Below, in pieces: positions 47,169 to 56,381 of a DNA stretch of 64,000 bases (position 1 is the stretch's first letter; each line of letters opens with the position of its first letter). Source of the stretch: Flavobacterium gelidilacus DSM 15343 (lineage in GTDB: Bacteria; Bacteroidota; Bacteroidia; Flavobacteriales; Flavobacteriaceae); contig NZ_KE383903.1 in NCBI RefSeq assembly GCF_000422685.1, forward strand, positions 449,402 to 513,401, written 5' to 3'. The notes below the pieces were generated by a model. The model ran no database searches. It was not told the origin of the DNA and saw only the letters and a list, made by a program, of their open reading frames with translations. Both the position numbers and the translations under genes were made by a program.

Positions 47169-47292
47169 AATTGCCCTTGGTTTCAACCATGGGAAAATTA
47201 TAATATGAAATTAAAAGGTTTTAGTTAATATTTTAGCTAAAGCCTTTTTTTTTGTTACCATTTTATTCCGATGGCTAAAGCCAACGGCAATT
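47169..47292. repeat. Pair of inverted 27-nt palindromic elements
   Basis: The element at 47169-47195 (arms CCCTTGGTT and AACCATGGG) and the reverse complement of 47266-47292 (arms CCGATGGCT and AGCCAACGG) agree at about 22 of 27 positions. They flank the trpS terminator in opposite orientation. Confidence 0.6.
47214..47253 (+). terminator. Terminator of trpS
   Basis: AAAGGTTTTAGTT (47214-47226) pairs with AGCTAAAGCCTTT (47235-47247) including two G-U pairs, followed by a run of Ts. Confidence 0.85.
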
Positions 47293-47312
47293 GAAGGATA
47301 TTAAAAAAACAT

Positions 47313-47433
47313 CTTCGACAAGCTCAGACTGACATCTCGGAGTTCGATTGTTACATCGTAAATTAGAAATAATGTTTTTCATATTCACCTATTGCCAATT
47401 GATTACATAAATGTCAAACTGAGCCTGTCGAAG
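47313..47433. repeat. Second inverted pair, CTTCGACAAGCTCAG type
   Basis: The 22 bases at 47313-47334 (starting CTTCGACAAGCTCAG) and the reverse complement of 47412-47433 agree at 19 of 22 positions. Between them no gene is seen. This family is common in flavobacterial gaps as far as I recall. Together with the 27-nt pair it fills 47166-47442. Confidence 0.65.
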
Positions 47434-47442
47434 TGCTTTCTA

Positions 47443-50016
47443 TTAAGCCGAATTCCTACTAGCATTAATATTCCCAAATAAAGAACGCGTTACAATTTTT
47501 TCATAAATAGCAATTTGTTTTTCATCTGGATTTGCGCTTTCTTTTAACTCTTTAATTTTTAATAAAGCATATTGTTGAATGGTTAAAAGTGGTAAAACAA
47601 TTTTCTCACGAAGTTCTACAGAAGCTTTTCCGTCTGGATAATTTTCCATTAGTTCTTTGTAGCCTGAAAGTTTTAATAACAAACGTTTTGTTTCTAAAAA
47701 TTCGGTGTAAATCAATTGCCAAAATTCTCCAAACTCTTTATCATTTTTCATGTAAGCTGTTAAGGGAAAGAACGATTTGCTTAAAGCCATCATGCTATTT
47801 TCAATCAAAGTTTTAAAGAATAAGGAGTTGTTGTATAAATCTGAAACTTTTTGCCATTCGTTATTATCTTCATAATTTTTCAAAGCGGTTCCAACACCAT
47901 AAAATCCGGGAACATTTTGTTTCAATTGACTCCAAGATCCTACAAACGGAATCGCTCGTAAATCCGCAAAATCTAATTTATCCGAAGCATTTCTTTTCGA
48001 TGGACGACTTCCAATATTTGTTTTGGCATAGTAATTCAGCGTACTCATTCGTTCCAAATAAGGCACAAACATATCATGATTTTTAAAATCAACGTATTTT
48101 TGATAACTGATTTCTGAAAGATTTTGTAGAATTACTTTTTCATCAGCAGTCAACTCATTTTCATTCTTCGTAAATACTTGATTACTTGCTCCAGCACTTA
48201 ATAAGTTTTCTAAATTATAACGACAAGAATCTAAGGTTCCAAAATTAGAACTAATGGTTTGTCCTTGAACGGTTAATTGAATTTGTTGGTTTTCAATAGT
48301 TGGTCCAAGTGAAGCGTAGAATTTATTGGTTTTTCCTCCACCACGAGCAGGTGGTCCACCACGACCATCAAAAAACATCACTTTTACATCATATTTTCTT
48401 GAAATTGCTGTTAGTGCTTCTTTAGCTTTGTAAATTCCCCAATTGGCCATTAAGTAACCACCATCTTTTGTTCCGTCAGAGAAACCTAACATTATAGTTT
48501 GCTCGTTTCCTCTTGCTTTTAAATGGTTTGCATACGTTGGATTTGTATATAATTGTTCCATGACTTTATCCGCTTTTTCCAAATCTTCAACAGACTCAAA
48601 AAGTGGTACGATATCAACCGTAGGATTTTGCCAACCACATAAATGAAACATGCTTAAGGTTTCAAAAACATGTAAAGCACTTTCATTATTACTAATAATA
48701 TAACGATTACAAGCTTTTTCTCCATTACTTTCTTGAATAGTTTTCATGGCAAGAATAGAACCTATTGTTGATTTTGCTGTTTCATCTTCAAAGTCACTTT
48801 CTTCTAAATCTGATGTTACATTTGATAAAAATTGCAGTTTTTGATCTTCTGAAAGGTCTTGATAATTCTCTGGGAAAATCGTTTTCTTGTTTGAAACAAT
48901 TGCGTCAAAAACACGAGCATGAATTCTACTATTCTGGCGAATATCTAAAGTCGCAAAATGAAATCCAAACAAGTTTATTTTATTCAATAATAAGTCAATT
49001 TCATCTATATAAAGCGATTGATGTTTAGTTGCAACCAACATTTTGACTTGCAGTAATTTATCTTTCAATTCTTCTAAATTGATAAAAATTTCACCCTGAG
49101 AATAAAAAACGGAACGATATAATTTGTTTTCTACATCAGCGATTATAGTATCTACACCTATGAAAGTTAATTTTCTTTTTAAATTTCTGATATCAGTATA
49201 ATAATTTTTTAAAATAGAAGATCTTAATCTATCTGCAACTTTTAAAGTAATTTCTGTCGTTACAAATGGATTTCCATCTCGATCTCCTCCAGGCCAAAAT
49301 CCTAAATTTAGAATGTCATTTTTGGGTAATTCACCTTTTAAAATATTTTTCTGAATGTATTGCATCATGGCACCAGCCGTTTCATAAAACACATTTTCTA
49401 AGTACCATATTAAACTAATAGCTTCATCATAAGGAGTTGGTTTTTCTTGTTTAATAAAAGGAGTTTTCCCTAATTGTGCTAATAATTCTTTTATAGAATG
49501 CAAATCATTTTCTCTAATGGCTTGAGTCAAATCTGTAATAATTCCCAAAACAGAACCAGGATAAAATTGAGTTGGATGTGCTGTTAAAACCGTTCTGATT
49601 TTAAAGTTTTCTAGAAATTCTTTAAGTTCTTCTTGTTTGTTTTTTTGTTCCGCACTTTCCTTCATATCACGCAAAGAACCTTTCCCTTCTAAATTGTTTA
49701 CAACTGCAAAACCAGCGTCTTCAATCGCATCAAAAAGCACCACTTGACGTTCGATATATTGAATAAAACGAAACATTAACGATTCCTTTTCTTGTTGTGT
49801 AGGATTATCTAAATATTTAGCAACAAAAGCATCAAAAATCTCTTCTGGACTTTGACTGTTTTTAAACCCTTTTTGACAAACTTCAGAAAACAAAGGCAAT
49901 AAAACACCTGTATTGTCTATTTCATCAAAAGGTAAAGTGATAAAAACACTGTTATAGATATTATATTTTGAAGCAACATTTTGGTTAAAACGTTCAATTT
50001 TTGGTAAGGTATACAT
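47443..50016 (-). CDS. ppc: Phosphoenolpyruvate carboxylase
   Basis: An 857-residue enzyme that adds bicarbonate to PEP to make oxaloacetate, refilling the TCA cycle. Seen motifs are TAHPTQFYPGSV with the catalytic His, GGDRDGNPFVT, MLGFSDGTKDGGYLMANW, and FFDGRGGPPARGGGKT. It is slightly shorter than the E. coli enzyme (883 residues) but complete. It is alone on its strand next to dprA, with a 48-base gap. Confidence 0.96.
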   Translation of the reverse strand: MYTLPKIERFNQNVASKYNIYNSVFITLPFDEIDNTGVLLPLFSEVCQKGFKNSQSPEEIFDAFVAKYLDNPTQQEKESLMFRFIQYIERQVVLFDAIEDAGFAVVNNLEGKGSLRDMKESAEQKNKQEELKEFLENFKIRTVLTAHPTQFYPGSVLGIITDLTQAIRENDLHSIKELLAQLGKTPFIKQEKPTPYDEAISLIWYLENVFYETAGAMMQYIQKNILKGELPKNDILNLGFWPGGDRDGNPFVTTEITLKVADRLRSSILKNYYTDIRNLKRKLTFIGVDTIIADVENKLYRSVFYSQGEIFINLEELKDKLLQVKMLVATKHQSLYIDEIDLLLNKINLFGFHFATLDIRQNSRIHARVFDAIVSNKKTIFPENYQDLSEDQKLQFLSNVTSDLEESDFEDETAKSTIGSILAMKTIQESNGEKACNRYIISNNESALHVFETLSMFHLCGWQNPTVDIVPLFESVEDLEKADKVMEQLYTNPTYANHLKARGNEQTIMLGFSDGTKDGGYLMANWGIYKAKEALTAISRKYDVKVMFFDGRGGPPARGGGKTNKFYASLGPTIENQQIQLTVQGQTISSNFGTLDSCRYNLENLLSAGASNQVFTKNENELTADEKVILQNLSEISYQKYVDFKNHDMFVPYLERMSTLNYYAKTNIGSRPSKRNASDKLDFADLRAIPFVGSWSQLKQNVPGFYGVGTALKNYEDNNEWQKVSDLYNNSLFFKTLIENSMMALSKSFFPLTAYMKNDKEFGEFWQLIYTEFLETKRLLLKLSGYKELMENYPDGKASVELREKIVLPLLTIQQYALLKIKELKESANPDEKQIAIYEKIVTRSLFGNINASRNSA

Positions 50017-50064
50017 GATTAAAAAACTTTTGCACTAAGTTAGTACATTATTGATAAATTTTAA

Positions 50065-51171
50065 TCAAATCGCTTCAAACAATTTTCCTGGCAAAGGTCT
50101 TACGACACCTTTTAATTCCATATTTAATAAAATGGATGAAATTCTAAATATAGGAAAATCACATTCTAAAGCAATTATGTCCATTTCTTGTTTTCCTTTA
50201 TTTAATAAGTAATCGTAAACTTTTTGTTCTTCAGGTTCAAGAGTTACGAAGAGTTGTTTTTGTACCGATTTAGTTTTTTTATCCTTTTCAATTTCCCAGT
50301 TCAATATATAAACTACATCGGCTGCACTAGTTAGTAAGTTGGCTCTTTGGGTTTTTATTAAGTTATTGCAACCTTGACTTAATTTATCGGAAGTTCTTCC
50401 TGGGACAGCAAACACATCTCTGTTATAATCGTTGGCTAACATGGCTGTGATTAATGAGCCTCCTTTTTCGGCACTTTCAATTACAATTGTTGCTTCAGAC
50501 ATTCCTGCAACGATTCTATTTCTTTTTACAAAATTTTCCTTTTCAGGATTTGATGTACTCCAAAATTCAGTTATAAAACCACCATTTTCTTCCATTTTGG
50601 CAACATATTTTTTATGAACTTTTGGATAAATTTGGTTTAAACCATGTGCTAAAACACCAATTGATTGCAATCCTAAATCCATTGCCGTTTGATGAGCTAC
50701 AATATCAACTCCATAAGCAAAACCGCTAACGATAATAGGATTTAATGGTGCTAAATCTTCGATTAATTTTCTACAAAATTCTGTTCCATAGCTTGTAATT
50801 TGTCTTGTTCCAACAATGCTGATGATTTTTCGGTTTTGTAAATCAATATTTCCCGATTGAAATAAAACTAAAGGACTATCAATACAATGTTTTAATCGTT
50901 CTGGATATAATTTATCTTGAAAATATAAGGTTTGGATATTTTCATCTTCAATAAACTTTAATTCAGCTATAGTTTTATCAAAGATAGATTTGTCTTTGAG
51001 TTTTTTAATTAAAATAGTTCCAACACCATCGATTTTCTGAAGCGTTGTTGTTTTCTCTTTGAAAATGTTTTCGGCAGAACCACATTGATTAATGAGTTTC
51101 TTTGCCATGACATCTCCAACTCCTTCCACTTGTAGTAAGGATAAGGCATAAAATAATTCTGTTTGGCTCAT
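50065..51171 (-). CDS. dprA: DNA-processing protein DprA
   Basis: A 368-residue protein that loads RecA on incoming single-stranded DNA during natural transformation. An N-terminal helix-hairpin-helix part (VEGVGDVMAKKLI, IDGVGTILIKKL) precedes the Rossmann-type core (IVSGFAYGVDIVAHQTAMDLG, and VIESAEKGGSLITAMLAND), and a C-terminal winged helix (about 300-368) ends the protein. A -7-type TATTTTTG lies just upstream on the minus strand. Divergent from the SPOR gene. Confidence 0.94.
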   Translation of the reverse strand: MSQTELFYALSLLQVEGVGDVMAKKLINQCGSAENIFKEKTTTLQKIDGVGTILIKKLKDKSIFDKTIAELKFIEDENIQTLYFQDKLYPERLKHCIDSPLVLFQSGNIDLQNRKIISIVGTRQITSYGTEFCRKLIEDLAPLNPIIVSGFAYGVDIVAHQTAMDLGLQSIGVLAHGLNQIYPKVHKKYVAKMEENGGFITEFWSTSNPEKENFVKRNRIVAGMSEATIVIESAEKGGSLITAMLANDYNRDVFAVPGRTSDKLSQGCNNLIKTQRANLLTSAADVVYILNWEIEKDKKTKSVQKQLFVTLEPEEQKVYDYLLNKGKQEMDIIALECDFPIFRISSILLNMELKGVVRPLPGKLFEAI

Positions 51172-51316
51172 ATAAATAAATTGGCTTCAAAAATAAATAT
51201 TTTTTTTAAGTTATAACACATTGTTAATAAACATTTTGTAAAAAACTTTAGTAAATGTTAATAAATATAGTCTGATAAGTTTTGCTTTAATGCCATAAAA
51301 TTTTTTCTTTGCTACT

Positions 51317-52255
51317 ATGAATATTAACAGACACATATCTTCTTTGTTGTATCGTTACCAATGCGTTACAGTTCCTGGTTTTGGTGCTTTTTTAACCGAA
51401 ATTCAGTCTGCACAGCTTAATGGTAGTGCTGTTACATTCAATCCACCTTCAAAAGTTGTTTCTTTTAATGCTAATATTAAGAATAATGATGGATTGTTGG
51501 CTAATCATATTTCATTAACAGAAAAAATTAGTTACGAAGAAGCTGTTATTTCTATTTCAAATGTGGTTGATTCTTGGATGGAAAAATTACGAACTAGAGA
51601 AACACTTTCAATTGAAAACATTGGAAACATTAAACTTTCTAGTGAAATGACTTGGTTTTTTGAGCCTATCAACAACACTAATTATCTAACAAGTTCTTTT
51701 GGTTTATCCAACTTTATTTCACCTTCAATTAAAAGAGAAGAATTGAAAAAAATTGTGGAAGAATTAGAAGAAGTTGCACCAATAATTTTCACTCCAGAAA
51801 AGAAGAAAAATTATTCTTACCTAAAATATGCTGCGGCTGCTGTTTTGTTTTTTGGTTTAGCTGGAACTTTTGGTTATAAACAATATTATGATACTAAAAT
51901 TGAACAAGAGACTTTATTAGTTGAAAAATCTGTTCAAAATAAAGTACAAGATAAAATTCAAGAAGCTACTTTTTTCATTAGCGCTCCTTTACCAGAAGTA
52001 AATATTGCAGTTGAAGAAAATACAAAAAACTACCCTTATCATATTGTGGCTGGAGTTTTTAGTAGTGAACAAAACGCTAAAAACGCTTACGCTGATTTAA
52101 TTCAAAAAGGTTTTAAAGCTGAATTAGGTCCAAAAAGTAATAATGGAATGAATCCTGTTTATTTTCAAAGTTTTGTTGAATATAGTGAAGCAAAATCCTT
52201 TTTAGATAGCGTGAGAAACTCGTCTAACAATCAAGCTTGGTTGTTAATTGATTAA
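51317..52255 (+). CDS. HU-like (CCDC81-type) and SPOR domain membrane protein
   Basis: A 312-residue protein. Residues about 1-135 resemble the HU-CCDC81-type bacterial domain (ISSLLYRYQCVTVPGFGAFLTEI ... ENIGNIKL). Residues about 172-190 are one membrane helix (YLKYAAAAVLFFGLAGTFGY). Residues about 232-312 form a SPOR domain (YPYHIVAGVFSSEQNAKNAYADLIQKGF), which binds denuded peptidoglycan. So the HU-like part is cytosolic and SPOR is periplasmic, linking inside and cell wall. Probably cotranscribed with nothing; the thioesterase gene has its own -7 box. Confidence 0.82.
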   Translation: MNINRHISSLLYRYQCVTVPGFGAFLTEIQSAQLNGSAVTFNPPSKVVSFNANIKNNDGLLANHISLTEKISYEEAVISISNVVDSWMEKLRTRETLSIENIGNIKLSSEMTWFFEPINNTNYLTSSFGLSNFISPSIKREELKKIVEELEEVAPIIFTPEKKKNYSYLKYAAAAVLFFGLAGTFGYKQYYDTKIEQETLLVEKSVQNKVQDKIQEATFFISAPLPEVNIAVEENTKNYPYHIVAGVFSSEQNAKNAYADLIQKGFKAELGPKSNNGMNPVYFQSFVEYSEAKSFLDSVRNSSNNQAWLLID

Positions 52256-52299
52256 TTTTTTCTTAACAACATTTTAAGCTCAAAATATCTTATTTCCTT

Positions 52300-52307
52300 T
52301 ATCTTTG
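52300..52307 (+). promoter_or_regulatory. -7 box of the thioesterase gene
   Basis: TATCTTTG at 52300-52307 is an exact TAnnTTTG match; no good -33 box is seen. It overlaps the TTG at 52305, so the ATG at 52320 is the better start. Confidence 0.45.
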
Positions 52308-52319
52308 CCAAAAAAAAGA

Positions 52320-52829
52320 ATGGAACCAAGAAAAGCTGCGCAATCCTTAACTATTTTAACTGATTTAGTATTACCAAGCGAAACAAATCCTTTAAACAAT
52401 TTGTTTGGTGGTGAATTGTTAGCCCGCATGGACAGAGCGGCAAGTATAGCTGCAAGACGTCATTGTAGAAGAATTACGGTTACTGCAAGCGTTAATCACG
52501 TGGCTTTTAATAAATCTATTCCTTTAGGAAGTGTTGTGACTGTTGAAGCCAAAATATCAAGATCTTTTAATTCTTCTATGGAAATTTATCTTGATGTTTG
52601 GGTAGAAGATAGAGAAAGCGGAAACCGTTCAAAAGCGAATGAAGCTATTTATACTTTTGTAGCAGTTGACGATTCTGGAAGACCTGTACAAGTTCCTCCC
52701 GTTGTACCTGAATCAGATATAGAAAAAGAACGTTTCGAAGGTGCTTTGCGAAGAAAACAATTAAGTCTAGTCTTAGCTGGTAAAATGAAACCTCATGATG
52801 CTACGGAATTAAAAGCATTATTTACATAA
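52320..52829 (+). CDS. Acyl-CoA thioesterase, hotdog fold
   Basis: A 169-residue hotdog-fold protein of the YciA/BFIT type that cleaves acyl-CoA to free acid and CoA. Seen segments are PSETNPLNNLFGGELLARMD (with the conserved N-x-x-F-G-G), CRRITVTASVNHVAF, and the C-terminal RRKQLSLVLAGKMKPHDA. I use the ATG at 52320. Ends at a bidirectional terminator. Confidence 0.9.
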   Translation: MEPRKAAQSLTILTDLVLPSETNPLNNLFGGELLARMDRAASIAARRHCRRITVTASVNHVAFNKSIPLGSVVTVEAKISRSFNSSMEIYLDVWVEDRESGNRSKANEAIYTFVAVDDSGRPVQVPPVVPESDIEKERFEGALRRKQLSLVLAGKMKPHDATELKALFT

Positions 52830-52830
52830 T

Positions 52831-52860
52831 AAAAAAAGAGAGCAATTGCTCTCTTTTTTT
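52831..52860. terminator. Bidirectional terminator
   Basis: A 30-base perfect palindrome: AAAAAAAGAGAGCAA (52831-52845) with its exact complement (52846-52860). It serves the thioesterase gene and the convergent EnvC-like gene. Confidence 0.94.
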
Positions 52861-52864
52861 ATTC

Positions 52865-54154
52865 TTATAAACTCAACCAACTGGATGGATTTAAAGTTGT
52901 AGTATTCTGAGTAATGAAAAATTTCATAGTAGCAGTTCCACTTGAATTTGTTACAATTCTACCTATTTTTTGTTTAATTAAAATTTTATCACCTGTTGAA
53001 ACAGATACAGTATCAAGATCTTGATAGATGGTGAAAAAATCACCATGAAGTATATACACAATTTTCTTATTAGTACCCGGAATTACTTGTATTTGCGTTA
53101 CTTCTCCTCCAAAAACAGCTCTTGCATATGAACCCGATTCTGCAGTAATCTCAATACCACTATTGTGTATAGTTAAGTTTTTATGAACTGGATGAGGATG
53201 ATCACCATAAGGCGATGAGATATATCCTTTTTCTACCGGTAGTGGTAATTTACCTCTATTGGCTTTAAAATTATCTGAGTCTACTTTGCCTTCTGCTGTT
53301 AAAATGAATTTAGAACTACTTGTACTGCTTGCAACTGGTGTTGTTTTTACTGTGCTTGTCGTTGTTGTTGTTTTTGAATTATTCTTTTTTGCTTCTGCTT
53401 TAGCTTTTTCTGCTGCTTTTTTATTGGCTGCAGCAATTGCATCAGCAATAGTCTTTTTAATTTGTCTGTCTATATCTCTTTTTTCTTTCTCTTTTTTATC
53501 AATCTCAGCTGTGTACTTCTTTTTATCCTTCTGAATTACCTTAACAAGCTTTTCTTTTTCTTGTTTTTGTTTTTCTAACTCTTCTTTTTCTTTAGCTGTT
53601 TGGGCTATTACTTTTTCTCTTTGTTCTTTCTTAGACTTTAGAGCTACAATTGCTTGATTTAATTTTTGTTGCTTAATCTTTATTTCTTCTGCTTGTGATT
53701 TTCTAAAACCCGCATATTGTTTCATATACTGAATTCGCTTATAGGCTTGATAAAAATTTTGCGATGACAATATAAACATAACCCTGCTACTTTGTGAACG
53801 ACTTTTATATGCTTTTACAATCATACTCGCATAATCTGCTTTTAATATTTCTAACTCTTTAGTTAGACTTTTAATTAAATTTTGATTTTTAGATATGTCG
53901 TTTGCAATATATTTGACTTGAGTTTCATTAGTAGTAATCAAACTTTGACTTAATTTAATCCTAGCATTTTTCTCCTTTATTTCTGTTAAGACTGATTTTT
54001 CTTTCTTCTTTTCAATATTAAGTAAACCATTGTATTGAAGAATAGCGTTTATAATTTTTTCTTTCCTAGCTTCTAATTCTTGTTGCTTAGAAATTTGTGC
54101 CCAATTTAATGTGCTACATAAAAGGAATGCTATAATAACTATTTTTGACTTCAT
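52865..54154 (-). CDS. EnvC-type murein hydrolase activator with degenerate LytM domain
   Basis: A 429-residue periplasmic protein with a signal peptide (1-19), two long coiled coils (about 20-130 and 150-255), a Thr/Ser linker, and a C-terminal LytM/M23-like domain (about 300-429). The zinc site is lost: the usual HxGxD is NSGIE (Asn331, Glu335) and the HLHFE part is MKFFI. As for E. coli EnvC, it should therefore activate a cell-wall amidase rather than cut itself. Last gene of a minus-strand cluster with the DUF4292 and TPR genes (gaps of 3 and 2 bases). Confidence 0.88.
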   Translation of the reverse strand: MKSKIVIIAFLLCSTLNWAQISKQQELEARKEKIINAILQYNGLLNIEKKKEKSVLTEIKEKNARIKLSQSLITTNETQVKYIANDISKNQNLIKSLTKELEILKADYASMIVKAYKSRSQSSRVMFILSSQNFYQAYKRIQYMKQYAGFRKSQAEEIKIKQQKLNQAIVALKSKKEQREKVIAQTAKEKEELEKQKQEKEKLVKVIQKDKKKYTAEIDKKEKEKRDIDRQIKKTIADAIAAANKKAAEKAKAEAKKNNSKTTTTTSTVKTTPVASSTSSSKFILTAEGKVDSDNFKANRGKLPLPVEKGYISSPYGDHPHPVHKNLTIHNSGIEITAESGSYARAVFGGEVTQIQVIPGTNKKIVYILHGDFFTIYQDLDTVSVSTGDKILIKQKIGRIVTNSSGTATMKFFITQNTTTLNPSSWLSL

Positions 54155-54157
54155 CTA

Positions 54158-54931
54158 TTATTGTTTTTTAATCTCAACTTGTTCGTAATCATCTGGAATA
54201 GAAAATGGAAAAGTTATTTCAGGATTGATTTCAACTTTTTTATATTCTATATCTATTGAAACTTCATTTTTTTGACTTGCTTTAATTTTCATCTCTTTGG
54301 GAAAGATATGATCATCAATAAGTGTGTGAGAAATATAATTAATTTCTAAACTCTTTTCAGCTGAAACTTGATTAATAAGTTCTTTTTTTAATAAAAACTT
54401 TCCGGCTTCGAAAGTATATTGTTTGTTTATGTCTTTTGGTTTTTTTTCAGAAAGTTGATACATATTTTCAACTATTTGAGACACAAAAACTTCTTTCGAA
54501 ATTTCATCTAAAGCTTTTCCTAACAATAAATTTTGAACTTTTTCAAAATCCAAATCTGTTCCTAACCAGTTGCTTAATAAAATAAAATCACCTTCAAAAT
54601 AAGTGCCGTTTACTTTTTCGTAATAACTCACTTTTGTTGGAGTAATTAATGCTTTTGCTACTGGAAATCCTAAAAACTTAATATTAATCCAGATTATTTC
54701 ATCTTTTTTAATTCTAATATCGGCACTAATTGATTGTCTGTTTTTAATGTCTTGATATTTTACATCTGTTCTTATACTTAACGTAGAAAAATCTTTAAAA
54801 TTATCGTTGTGCCCTTTTACAATTTCCTCAACTTTTACTCCTTTTGAAGCTTTAGCGTTGGAAGTCAATTGAGTTGTTTTACAAGAAACAAAAAGCACTG
54901 AAAGAAATGCGAATAGAAAAACTTTCTTCAT
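54158..54931 (-). CDS. DUF4292 lipoprotein
   Basis: A 257-residue lipoprotein (lipobox FVSC, Cys17). The mature beta-rich body (IRTDVKYQDIKNRQSISADIRIKKDEIIWINIKFLGFPVAKALITPTKVSYYEKV) is the pattern of DUF4292, which resembles LolA/LppM-type lipid-carrying half-barrels. Placed between a TPR protein and an EnvC-like protein in a tight operon, an envelope role is likely but unproven. Confidence 0.85.
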   Translation of the reverse strand: MKKVFLFAFLSVLFVSCKTTQLTSNAKASKGVKVEEIVKGHNDNFKDFSTLSIRTDVKYQDIKNRQSISADIRIKKDEIIWINIKFLGFPVAKALITPTKVSYYEKVNGTYFEGDFILLSNWLGTDLDFEKVQNLLLGKALDEISKEVFVSQIVENMYQLSEKKPKDINKQYTFEAGKFLLKKELINQVSAEKSLEINYISHTLIDDHIFPKEMKIKASQKNEVSIDIEYKKVEINPEITFPFSIPDDYEQVEIKKQ

Positions 54932-54933
54932 TA

Positions 54934-56274
54934 TTATTTTACGTTTTGACTTTTGGATAAATACATTTCTTTCTTTTTTAAATCTCCTGATTTTTCGTAA
55001 GATTTAGCTAATTGTGTGTAAAATTCTTTTTCTAAATTAGGATTTTCAACAACATAATCAACACCTTCTTCTAATTTATTAATAGCTTCTTTAGTTTTAT
55101 TTAAATTTAACAAAGCTATTCCAGAATAAAAATATAAACTGGCTTGAGTTGGATAAAGTTCTAATTGTTGATTAGCATATTTATCTACTTTTTCAAATTG
55201 TTTTTTCTGAACTAATAATTGCATTAGAAATTCAAAACTTTCAAAATCTTCTGGTTGATTTTCTATACTTTTTTCAAAATATAAAACTGCTTCATCTAAC
55301 TTGTTTTTCTTAAGAAAATATTTAGCCACTTCTTTACTAACATTAATAGATCTGTCTTCATCCAAAATGGTAATTGCTTTTTCTAAATTGATTGCATATT
55401 CAGTATTATTTGAAGCAAAAATCAAATATTCATTAAAAACTCGGTGTTTTATTTTGTTGTCAATTTTAGTGCTTTCTAAAACTTTAAACATTGATGTTGT
55501 TGCGTTTTGACCATCATTATTGTTCAAATAAAACTTAACTAAACTCACGTGAGCCCAATCAGAATTTGGAATATTTTCGGCTAATTGTTTAGCAACTTCG
55601 AACGCTTTTTCTTCGTTATTAGATTCGGAATATTTGTAAATTAAATCAATATAGTTTTGTTCAACTAAAGGATTTTTTTGAATTTCTTTTTCTAAATCGT
55701 CTTTTTGAGGCTTGTTAACTTCTGGAGTTCTTTCTAATTGTAATTTGTAATACTCCATAGTTTGAGACAAATTTGTAGTTTGTTCCATATCATTTAACAA
55801 CGCTAATGCCTTGTCTTTTTGATTAGTGTACATGTACAAAGAAACTAAATCATCTTGAAAATCTTTATTGAATTCAATTAATTTAGTCACAATTCTAATA
55901 GCATTATTATAATCTTTTGTTTCATAAAAAACATCGTACAAGCCATTCCAATACCAACGTTCTTTTGGATTTAAATCAATTGCTTTTTGAAAGGCATTTT
56001 GAGCTTCAGCATAATTTTTTAAAGCAAAATAATTCTTTCCTAATTCATGATAAATAACTGGATTGTTTGCTTCTTTATCTAAACATTTTTGCAAAGAAAC
56101 GATGGCTCTATCATAATTTTCAATGGCTTTTTGAGTTAAAGCGTCGTAAAAATTATTTTCAAAAGCATCGTCAACCGCAGCAATTTCTTCCGGGTTTGGC
56201 ATTTCTTGAGCAAAAGACACTTGGTTATAACTAAAAGTTATAAAAAGCATCAAAAATGTTATAAATCTATTCAT
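54934..56274 (-). CDS. Tetratricopeptide repeat protein
   Basis: A 446-residue exported protein (signal peptide 1-22). At least eight TPR units can be seen, for example NPVIYHELGKNYFALKNYAEAQNAFQKAID near 70 and ASLYFYSGIALLNLNKTKEAINKLEEG near 380. TPRs bind partner proteins; no catalytic part is present. First gene of the TPR-DUF4292-EnvC cluster, 107 bases after the nucleotidyltransferase gene. The gap holds GTTAAAAGTTT-like direct repeats only. Confidence 0.88.
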   Translation of the reverse strand: MNRFITFLMLFITFSYNQVSFAQEMPNPEEIAAVDDAFENNFYDALTQKAIENYDRAIVSLQKCLDKEANNPVIYHELGKNYFALKNYAEAQNAFQKAIDLNPKERWYWNGLYDVFYETKDYNNAIRIVTKLIEFNKDFQDDLVSLYMYTNQKDKALALLNDMEQTTNLSQTMEYYKLQLERTPEVNKPQKDDLEKEIQKNPLVEQNYIDLIYKYSESNNEEKAFEVAKQLAENIPNSDWAHVSLVKFYLNNNDGQNATTSMFKVLESTKIDNKIKHRVFNEYLIFASNNTEYAINLEKAITILDEDRSINVSKEVAKYFLKKNKLDEAVLYFEKSIENQPEDFESFEFLMQLLVQKKQFEKVDKYANQQLELYPTQASLYFYSGIALLNLNKTKEAINKLEEGVDYVVENPNLEKEFYTQLAKSYEKSGDLKKKEMYLSKSQNVK

Positions 56275-56381
56275 TAAGTTATTAATTATCTTATTAAAGG
56301 TTAAAAGTTTATGAGGTTAAAAGTTTAAAAGGTGTTGCTATCTAAAAAATCTAACTTTCTAATAATCTAACCGTCTGAAAA

